From: Marinimicrobium alkaliphilum
Lineage (GTDB): Bacteria; Pseudomonadota; Gammaproteobacteria; Pseudomonadales; Cellvibrionaceae
DNA length: 64,000 bases
Assembly: GCF_003259155.1 (NCBI RefSeq)
Contig: NZ_QGMQ01000001.1
Span: 62,001 to 126,000 of the forward strand
Direction: 5' to 3'
The position numbers and the translations under genes were made by a program. The notes below the pieces were generated by a model that did not search any database, was not told the DNA's origin, and saw only the letters and a program-made list of their open reading frames with translations. Of this stretch, positions 37,589 to 43,702 are shown in pieces (the first letter of the stretch is position 1; each line of letters starts with the position of its first letter).

Positions 37589-38218
37589 AAAAACCCGAAA
37601 GACAAGCCGATATTTTTTAATGTTGCGCTGTTACTCATCTGCGGGCTGGCGGTCGTCTCTTGCGGCGGCGACAGTGCTCCGCAGGAGTACCAAACCCTTG
37701 GCCAGGATTTTGCCTGTCCTACAGAGTATCAGCCTGTCTGTGCCTTGGCCGACGATAATGGTGAGTATCGCTATCGAACTTTCGGCAACACTTGTGAAGC
37801 GACTGTTGAGGACGCCATTGTCAGCTTTCAGTCTGTTTGTGGCGAGCTTGAGGATGAGCTTGCGGAGGCCTCCAGGCCAATAGTTGTACATGATTCCATT
37901 GAGCAGCTACCGAAGTCCTCCGGCGGGGTCACGGTACTTGATAGTGAGATATCTCAGGATGTGGCGGAGCTTGTCCTGGAGCACAGCGGAGGCTGTGACG
38001 AGCATCGCTTTGATTTGCACGTGGCGCCACCTTTTATGGAGAGTTGGCCGCTGCAAATCAATACCCGGTTGACACACCATACCGAGGACAATTGCGAGGC
38101 TGTTGTCACCACTCACGTCAGCATCGATCTTTTGCCCCTGAAAAATCTTTATCATCTGAATTACAACAGTGATTCAGGAGAAATTATGATTCCATATACT
38201 GGCTTATATCAGTTCTAG
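37589..38218 (+). CDS. Kazal-like domain lipoprotein without a usable start codon
   Basis: The open frame begins right after TAG 37586-37588. It reads a basic stretch (KNPKDKP), a hydrophobic core and the lipobox VVSC (Cys at 37661), so it looks like a lipoprotein signal peptide. However, no ATG, GTG or TTG lies in frame before it. The first is TTG 37745, inside the mature part. GTG 37565 is in frame but stopped by the TAG. After the lipobox come CPTEYQPVC, GNTCEA and VCG, a four-Cys pattern like bacterial Kazal-type protease-inhibitor domains. The remaining 120 residues are unrecognised. Either the start was lost (pseudogene), a non-canonical start is used, or the sequence has an error near 37586. 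Confidence 0.55.
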   Translation, partial: KNPKDKPIFFNVALLLICGLAVVSCGGDSAPQEYQTLGQDFACPTEYQPVCALADDNGEYRYRTFGNTCEATVEDAIVSFQSVCGELEDELAEASRPIVVHDSIEQLPKSSGGVTVLDSEISQDVAELVLEHSGGCDEHRFDLHVAPPFMESWPLQINTRLTHHTEDNCEAVVTTHVSIDLLPLKNLYHLNYNSDSGEIMIPYTGLYQF

Positions 38219-38243
38219 AGTCGCCTTTTGGCTATTCTTCAAA

Positions 38244-38291
38244 TCAGCGCTCCGCCCAATCCCTGAAATCGTTGATATAACCGGTGACTTT
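38244..38291. repeat. 48-bp direct repeat, left copy
   Basis: These 48 bases match 39783-39830 at 46 positions in the same orientation. Read on the minus strand they encode KVTGYINDFRDWAER and a stop, the C-terminus of the DUF6279 lipoprotein. Similarity continues for a few codons (HDYHLRK against QDRHFRDK) and is then cut by a stop. This is a detached 3' fragment of that gene. Confidence 0.85.
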
Positions 38292-38354
38292 ACGCAGGTG
38301 GTAGTCGTGGTGCTAAAAACGGATACTGTTGCTGAAATAATGGGGCAATTTTAC

Positions 38355-38382
38355 TTGACATGTAACCGGTTTCTAGTAGGCT
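38355..38382 (+). promoter_or_regulatory. Candidate sigma-70 promoter in the repeat-bounded segment
   Basis: A perfect TTGACA -35 (38355-38360) is followed, 16 bases later, by TAGGCT (38377-38382), a poor -10. An AACCGGTT palindrome lies in the spacer. It is 54 bases before GTG 38436 and would serve the two downstream genes. Confidence 0.4.
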
Positions 38383-38435
38383 TGGTGTTGTAGTTAATGG
38401 AAGTACTAATTTATCCATCTAAGGGAGTAGCCTAC

Positions 38436-38964
38436 GTGACAATAAGAAATATTTCGCGCAAGTTTTTTTGCAATTACCACGCTTTTAATTTCGTTTTCAC
38501 CTGTTCTAGCCTCCGGAGATGACATTCTCGTTCTGGGCGATCCAAGCTCGGTTCCCAATAGTGGGTCCGTCATTGGTATCGTTGAACAGTTACAATTAGA
38601 TGCGATGCGCCGTATGTTGTCAGAGGAACGAGCCAGGCACTATCAAGTGCTTCGCGAGGCTAGAATGTCTGAGATGCGGCAGCAGCACGGTATTTGTATG
38701 GGGCGCTCGGCAATGGTCGAGATGCGATGTAATGAGCGTGTGGCAGATAATGCCTCAAGAAACGCGTCAGCTTGTTATTCCTTGTTTTCAAGTGTTACAG
38801 CAACATTGAACTATGGCGATTTGGCGCAAATTAGTTATTCTGGACCGGCACAGTTCGGCCATTGTATGTACATGGTTCAGTCTTTTAAAGAGAGTGAGAA
38901 AGCTAGCTGCGAAGTTGAAAATCAGCAGCGGCAACTGTTATGTGATCTGGTTTTCTCTCATTAG
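38436..38964 (+). CDS. Secreted Cys-containing protein with a frameshift at a T7 run
   Basis: GTG 38436 has an AGGGAG ribosome-binding site and reads TIRNISRKFF, after which the frame runs into an early stop. Removing one T from the seven-T run at 38463-38469 joins this start to the long downstream frame. That gives RKFFAITTLLISFSPVLA, a convincing signal peptide, and about 175 residues in all. Without the shift, the largest usable frame begins at ATG 38605 (119 residues) and lacks the signal peptide. The mature part is charged with several Cys and no recognised family. A sequencing error, a decayed gene and slippage at the T run are all possible. Confidence 0.55.
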
Positions 38965-38977
38965 ACAGGAGGTCGTG

Positions 38978-39805
38978 ATGAAACCACTCAGGGCAGGAAT
39001 TTTTTTGTTTGCTGCACTGCTTGGCGTCTTGGTGTTCATTGGCGCCAATCGGATGGCAGGTCCGCCGCAGACGGCGCCGGAGGAGGAAGGCGCCGCAGGG
39101 GAGTCTGGACTCGAACATTCTGTGTCTGGTAGCGAGCCCGCCGTACAGCTGGCTGAGTACCCCGAAGGGGAGGAGGCGCCAGCTGAGGTGCTTTGGGGGG
39201 ACGTAGAGCGACACTTGAACGCTTTTAATCATTGGCAGGTACACATTCGCGAGCGCGGCTACTTTACCTCCGAGGAGCTATCAGGCTATTCCGGCTACTC
39301 GCGTGCTACCTTGCAAGCGCTAGCGGAGGAGGGTGACTTGTTGGCGCTCGATTTGCTCCTTGATAAGGTGGTTGCCGACGGCGATATCGAGCGTGCAACA
39401 ACCTTGCATTGGATGGGCGCCGCTTACGGCTCCACCAAATTGTTGATCGGTATTGCTGTGGGAGAAGTTGCCAGCCTGAAAACGCTCGGATTGGAAGAGG
39501 ATGACGCCATGCTGCGCGAAAGTCTTTTGGGGGCCCTATCCTGGCTGGAGGTGGCGCGACGGCGGGGCGATCCGTTTGCCGCCTCATGGTTACAGCAAAG
39601 GTTTGAACGCCACGATATCGAACTGTCCTCAAATGAGCGGCGGTTGTTTGAGGAAATGGCCGAGCGGCGCCACGCCGAGTTGCTCAATATTCGTCATGCC
39701 CTTGGCTTAGGGGACTTTGATGATCGCATTTCTGACGATGTCGATGCGGTAAACGCCTTCGTCGGAGGCGGGGCACCGGAACTCAGCGCTCTGCCCAATC
39801 CCTGA
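38978..39805 (+). CDS. Membrane-anchored protein of unknown function
   Basis: A 275-residue product. ATG 38978 sits four bases after a perfect AGGAGGT ribosome-binding site, and the frame open upstream overlaps the previous gene. An N-terminal hydrophobic segment (GIFLFAALLGVLVFIGA) is followed by an acidic low-complexity stretch, and then helical repeats loosely like Sel1/TPR units (ALAEEGDLLALDLLLDKVV, LEVARRRGDPFAASWLQQRF). The last eight codons and the stop lie inside the right copy of the 48-bp repeat, overlapping the 3' end of the DUF6279 gene by 23 bases. Its C-terminus was therefore probably shaped by the recombination that made the repeat. Confidence 0.72.
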   Translation: MKPLRAGIFLFAALLGVLVFIGANRMAGPPQTAPEEEGAAGESGLEHSVSGSEPAVQLAEYPEGEEAPAEVLWGDVERHLNAFNHWQVHIRERGYFTSEELSGYSGYSRATLQALAEEGDLLALDLLLDKVVADGDIERATTLHWMGAAYGSTKLLIGIAVGEVASLKTLGLEEDDAMLRESLLGALSWLEVARRRGDPFAASWLQQRFERHDIELSSNERRLFEEMAERRHAELLNIRHALGLGDFDDRISDDVDAVNAFVGGGAPELSALPNP

Positions 39806-39830
39806 AATCGTTGATATAACCGGTGACCTT
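39783..39830. repeat. 48-bp direct repeat, right copy
   Basis: This is the copy within the intact DUF6279 gene, covering its last codons and stop. It differs from 38244-38291 at two of 48 positions. The segment between repeat starts is 1539 bp. Confidence 0.85.
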
Positions 39831-40631
39831 GTCTCGAAAATGGCGATCCTGCGCTTCGGTGCGACTGTTCAGCAGTTGTGCCAGTAGTATCAGGGCGATG
39901 TCCTGATTGTAGACGTCGCTTTCTTTCTCTTCGGGTTGCTCGTCAAGGGCCTCGTAGACCCAGTCGGTGTCGATCAGGAGTCGGTGCAGGCCTTTTTCCA
40001 GAGCCTCCCGGTCGTCGCGTCGTGCCAGTACCTGTTCGAGTTCAGCGAGCCAGCGGCCGTGTAAGGTTTCGCGTTGGTCGACGGTGGGCTTGAGGTTCTC
40101 CGACCAGGTCTCAATATAGGCCGTCTGTTCCTCGGTGACTTCGCCAAACCACTCGCCTACCTGTTCGCGCATACGCTCCTCGGGCGTGCGGTCGTTCCGT
40201 TTGGGTTTGCGCCACTCCGCCTGTTGCTCGCGCACATTGTCGAGCAGTTGGTTTACCTGGCGATCAGACAGGGTTTCGAACAGCTTGGCGGCGGGCTCCC
40301 GGGCGTAATCGAGCAGGTTTTGCCACAGGGGGGTGGCCTGATCGCTCAGCGCGCGGATGTGCTCCGGACGCACCTCGTCGACGGTGTCCAGTCGCTCAAG
40401 CCCCTGCTCAAGAAAGTTCGCATACTGGGGGAGTTGGGTCTCCCGGTGCCACTGGTGGAATTGCCGGATCTCGGTGCGCACCAGATTGCGTTGGGGGCGA
40501 TCGAGTCGTATGTACTGGCGTACCTGCCAGCTCATGTACCAGTCGAGAAAGTTGTAGCCAATGCGGTTGCTGCACCCAGAGGCAGTCAGCAGCAGGGCGC
40601 ACAACAACACTACGAGCAGGGTTCTGGGCAT
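39783..40631 (-). CDS. DUF6279 family lipoprotein
   Basis: A 282-residue lipoprotein with the signal peptide LLVVLLCALLLTASGC (lipobox ASGC, Cys20). The mature N-terminus NRIGYNFLDWYMSWQVRQYI is characteristic of the family annotated DUF6279. The rest is highly charged and helical (RTEIRQFHQWHRETQLPQY). The function is unknown. Its 3' end is the origin of the 48-bp repeat and overlaps the end of the convergent gene at 38978-39805 by 23 bases. Confidence 0.88.
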   Translation of the reverse strand: MPRTLLVVLLCALLLTASGCSNRIGYNFLDWYMSWQVRQYIRLDRPQRNLVRTEIRQFHQWHRETQLPQYANFLEQGLERLDTVDEVRPEHIRALSDQATPLWQNLLDYAREPAAKLFETLSDRQVNQLLDNVREQQAEWRKPKRNDRTPEERMREQVGEWFGEVTEEQTAYIETWSENLKPTVDQRETLHGRWLAELEQVLARRDDREALEKGLHRLLIDTDWVYEALDEQPEEKESDVYNQDIALILLAQLLNSRTEAQDRHFRDKVTGYINDFRDWAER

Positions 40632-40811
40632 GGGCCAGGCTCCAAAATGAAAGAGTATACGTGTCCGTCGGGTCTTTGACCTAGTGCGGGCAAAAGAGTT
40701 TGCTGCTCATCGGAAAGTTTGGCGTCAAAGTATTCATCTTTGTGAAGATAGGTTATTATTTGACCATCTGCCGCAAGCCTTTTTGCGGTCTCCAGCCACT
40801 GGGTGCCTGCC

Positions 40812-41768
40812 ATGACACAGCCGACGTTCTCCGGGAGCGACGACCTTCCTCTGGATGAGGACCCCCAGGTCTACAAAACCCTGCTGGAGTCCACCCGGGC
40901 GATTCCGTGGAAAATTGACTGGCAAACCCTGACCTTCAGCTACATCGGTCCACAGATCGAAGCGCTGTTGGGCTGGCCCCGGGACAGCTGGACCGGGATT
41001 CAGGATTGGGCCGAGCGCATGCATCCGGAGGATCGCGATCGGGTGGTCAACTTCTGCGTGGCCCAGTCCAAGGCCGGGAGCGACCACGAAGCCGATTACC
41101 GGGCGTTGACGGCCGCTGGCGACTACGTCTGGATTCGCGATGTGGTGCACGTGGTGCGCACGCCGGATGGTGAGGTCGACTGCCTGATCGGTTTCATGTT
41201 CGATATCAGCGAACGCAAAAAAACCGAGGAGCGGTTGTTGAGCTTGCAAAAGGAGCTGGAGGAGTTGTCCTTCAAAGACGGCTTGACCGGCGTGCCCAAT
41301 CGTCGCCTGTTCGACTCGACCCTGGAGCAGGAGTGGGCGAGCGCCCGGCGCAACCGCCAGCCGCTGTCACTGATTCTGCTGGATATCGACTTTTTCAAAC
41401 AGTACAACGATTACTATGGCCACATTGCCGGCGACGATTGTCTGCGTCAGGTTGCAGACATTTTGGGTGGCGCGGCGACCCGGGCCAAGGACTTTATGGC
41501 GCGTTTTGGTGGCGAGGAGTTTGTGTTGTTGTTACCGGAAACCAATGCCGAGGCGGCGGCCACGGTCGCGGAGCGCTGTCGGCAGCTGATCTTCAAAGCG
41601 CAGATTGCCCATTCCAGTTCGCCCATAGCGCCGGTGTTGACCGTCAGCCTGGGGGTGGGCACGCTGGTGCCGACCCATGATGACGATGTCCGGCACTTTA
41701 TCGAGGCCGTGGATCGCCAGCTCTATACCGCCAAGGCGCAGGGGCGCAATCGCATCGTCGGACTTTAG
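40812..41768 (+). CDS. PAS domain-containing diguanylate cyclase
   Basis: A 318-residue cytoplasmic cyclase expected to make cyclic di-GMP. A PAS fold of the PAS_3 type (about residues 20-130, YIGPQIEALLGWPRDSW, and a PAC motif CLIGFMFDISERKKTEE) leads through a short coiled coil to GGDEF (about residues 150-315). The active site is GGEEF, the metal-binding Asp is in LLDIDFFKQ, and the inhibitory site RAKD lies five residues upstream. ATG 40812 was preferred over GTG 40803. It is the second stand-alone cyclase in the window. Confidence 0.93.
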   Translation: MTQPTFSGSDDLPLDEDPQVYKTLLESTRAIPWKIDWQTLTFSYIGPQIEALLGWPRDSWTGIQDWAERMHPEDRDRVVNFCVAQSKAGSDHEADYRALTAAGDYVWIRDVVHVVRTPDGEVDCLIGFMFDISERKKTEERLLSLQKELEELSFKDGLTGVPNRRLFDSTLEQEWASARRNRQPLSLILLDIDFFKQYNDYYGHIAGDDCLRQVADILGGAATRAKDFMARFGGEEFVLLLPETNAEAAATVAERCRQLIFKAQIAHSSSPIAPVLTVSLGVGTLVPTHDDDVRHFIEAVDRQLYTAKAQGRNRIVGL

Positions 41769-41789
41769 GTACCGATAGCGATTCGCGCT

Positions 41790-42266
41790 TCAATCCTGAG
41801 CTTGTTCTTCCCGCAACTTATCGCGCACCTTCATCAATAGCTTGCCGTACTGATTGTCGCCGCGCTGGTCGCGGCCGATACCCCAGTAGCGGTCGTACAG
41901 CGACACCTCCAGTATCTCCTTGTCGCCCGTGGCCAACAGCGCCTCGGCAAACTCGGGCCAGGTGCGGCACTGGGTATAGATCGCACGGGTCATGACCACC
42001 GTGCGGACCTTGGGCCAGTCGGCGCGGGGACGTTTTAGCCAGCCGCGCCCTATCTTGCGCGCTTCGACGACGGTTGCGGCGCTGCGGATCTGTTCTGCCC
42101 GGGCCTTACCGGGGTACTTCATGGCCTGGTAGTAGTGTTCGGCGGTGGGCCAGCGATGATCATCCAGCAGAAAGGGTCGCTCCGCGGCGCAGCCCAGAGG
42201 GTCATCGGGTTGCAGGCGCGATACCGTGACTGCGTTGGATTTATCGTCGACGGCGAACAGGGACAT
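41790..42266 (-). CDS. NADAR (YbiA/RibX-like) domain protein
   Basis: A 158-residue NADAR-family protein. Signatures are RPFLLDDHRWPTAEHYYQAM and YDRYWGIGRDQRGDNQYGKL. E. coli YbiA acts as an N-glycosidase on early riboflavin intermediates, and other NADAR proteins remove ADP-ribose from nucleic acid alongside DarT1-like toxins. No such toxin or riboflavin gene is adjacent, so housekeeping damage control is the simpler reading. Confidence 0.92.
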   Translation of the reverse strand: MSLFAVDDKSNAVTVSRLQPDDPLGCAAERPFLLDDHRWPTAEHYYQAMKYPGKARAEQIRSAATVVEARKIGRGWLKRPRADWPKVRTVVMTRAIYTQCRTWPEFAEALLATGDKEILEVSLYDRYWGIGRDQRGDNQYGKLLMKVRDKLREEQAQD

Positions 42267-42340
42267 GCGTGACTCCGGCTAGTGGGGGAAATCCAGATTC
42301 TACACTGCCGGCTGTGCCCGGCGGTAGTGCGCGCGCCTGC

Positions 42341-42346
42341 TATGAT
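42341..42346 (+). promoter_or_regulatory. Candidate -10 element for the amidohydrolase gene
   Basis: TATGAT lies 34 bases before ATG 42380 in the divergent gap. No good -35 is visible, so this is tentative. Confidence 0.3.
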
Positions 42347-42379
42347 TAAAGCCTGAACACACAGCCTGGAGAAAACCCC

Positions 42380-43702
42380 ATGAAGCACCCGCACGCGCTC
42401 ACAGCACTGATATTGGTGTCAGCCACGATGCTGCTCGGGGCCTGCTCCCCCGAGCAAGAGGAACACCCGTTGGTCGGTACCTTTGAGGACGCCGAGATCT
42501 GGGCCGGTGCATCGATATGGACCGGGGAGCCGGCGGGCCTGCGCGAGAATGCGGCGCTGGTGGTACGTGACGGCCGTGTGGTGTTTGTGTACGACCTGGA
42601 TGAGCGGCCCTTGCCCGAGGGCATTCCCTATCACGATGTGAGTGGCAAGGTAATCATCCCGGGGCTGATCAACGCCCACGGTCACGTGGGCATGGCGCGC
42701 GGACTGGAAACCGGGGCCGCGGTGCACAGCGAGGATAATGTGCGTGACCAGCTGCGTCTCTATGCCCACTACGGTATCACCGGTGTGGCCAGTCTGGGGG
42801 ATGAACCTCCGGAAGCGTTTCAGGTGCGCGACCGCCAGGATCCGGCGCGACCCCATTATGCGCGCCTCTGGCTCGCCGGGGATGTACTGAATCCGGACTC
42901 TCCCGAAGCGGCCCGGGCGGTTGTCGCCGACGCTGTGCACAAGAACCCGGACTGGTTGAAAATCCGGGTGGACGATCAGCTTGGGCGACGCGAAGCCATG
43001 CCGGGCGAGGTCTATGAGGCTGTCATAGAAGCCAGTCACGACCACGACAAGCCTTTAGCCTCCCACATGGTGACCCTGGAGGATGCCAAGGGCCTGATGC
43101 GCGCGGGCACTGACCTGTTGGCACACAGCGTGCGCGACCGGCCAGTCGATCAGGTCCTGATCGATCTGATGCGGGAGCGGGACATCTGTATTACGCCCAC
43201 CCTGACCCGGGAGGTTTCGGTCTTTGTCTACGCCGAGCGACCGGACTTTTTTGACGATCCGTTTTTTCTCGAAGCCGCCGATGAGGCCGTGCTGGAACAG
43301 TTACAGCGGGAGGAGGTGCAGGCGCGTTTTCGCGGGTCCGACGCCGACTATTACCGTGAAGCCCTGCCGTTGGCCAAAGAGAATATGATGCGCCTGCACC
43401 GCGCCGGTGTGCGTGTGGCCATGGGCACCGACAGCGGGCCGCCCGCGCGTTTCCAGGGCTACTTTGAGCACCTGGAAATGGCCATGATGGTCGAAGCGGG
43501 TATGACCCCGGAGGAGGTGCTGATCAGTGCCACGCGCAACGCTGCGGCGTGTATGGGCTTGCCGGAGGTCGGTACTCTGGCCCCGGGGCAGTGGGCGGAC
43601 TTTGTGGTGCTGTCCGCCAACCCCCTGATCTCGATCGATAACCTGCGTGAGATCGACGCGGTGTATCTGGCCGGGCAGGCCTTTGAGTCGCCCTATCGCT
43701 AG
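42380..43702 (+). CDS. Lipoprotein amidohydrolase (imidazolonepropionase/prolidase-like)
   Basis: A 440-residue member of the metal-dependent amidohydrolase superfamily. It has a lipoprotein signal peptide ending MLLGAC (Cys22), so it acts outside the cytoplasmic membrane. The metal motif is INAHGHVGMARG (HxH), further His ligands are in ASHMVT and LAHSVRD, and the Asp is in MGTDSGPPARFQGY. The C-terminal strand module (LAPGQWADFVVLSANPL) is typical. Substrates of exported relatives include Xaa-Pro dipeptides. Its stop codon overlaps that of the convergent M16 gene in a shared CTAG. Confidence 0.9.
   Translation: MKHPHALTALILVSATMLLGACSPEQEEHPLVGTFEDAEIWAGASIWTGEPAGLRENAALVVRDGRVVFVYDLDERPLPEGIPYHDVSGKVIIPGLINAHGHVGMARGLETGAAVHSEDNVRDQLRLYAHYGITGVASLGDEPPEAFQVRDRQDPARPHYARLWLAGDVLNPDSPEAARAVVADAVHKNPDWLKIRVDDQLGRREAMPGEVYEAVIEASHDHDKPLASHMVTLEDAKGLMRAGTDLLAHSVRDRPVDQVLIDLMRERDICITPTLTREVSVFVYAERPDFFDDPFFLEAADEAVLEQLQREEVQARFRGSDADYYREALPLAKENMMRLHRAGVRVAMGTDSGPPARFQGYFEHLEMAMMVEAGMTPEEVLISATRNAAACMGLPEVGTLAPGQWADFVVLSANPLISIDNLREIDAVYLAGQAFESPYR

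Noticed and set aside
37620-37883. 87-codon frame from ATG 37620
   Set aside because: It runs in another frame through the signal peptide and Kazal-like sequence, and its Arg/Ser-rich product has no features of a real protein.
40610-40813. 67-codon minus-strand frame between the DUF6279 gene and the cyclase
   Set aside because: Its ATG coincides with the divergent cyclase start, it has no ribosome-binding site, and it covers the probable promoter region. A real small gene cannot be fully excluded.
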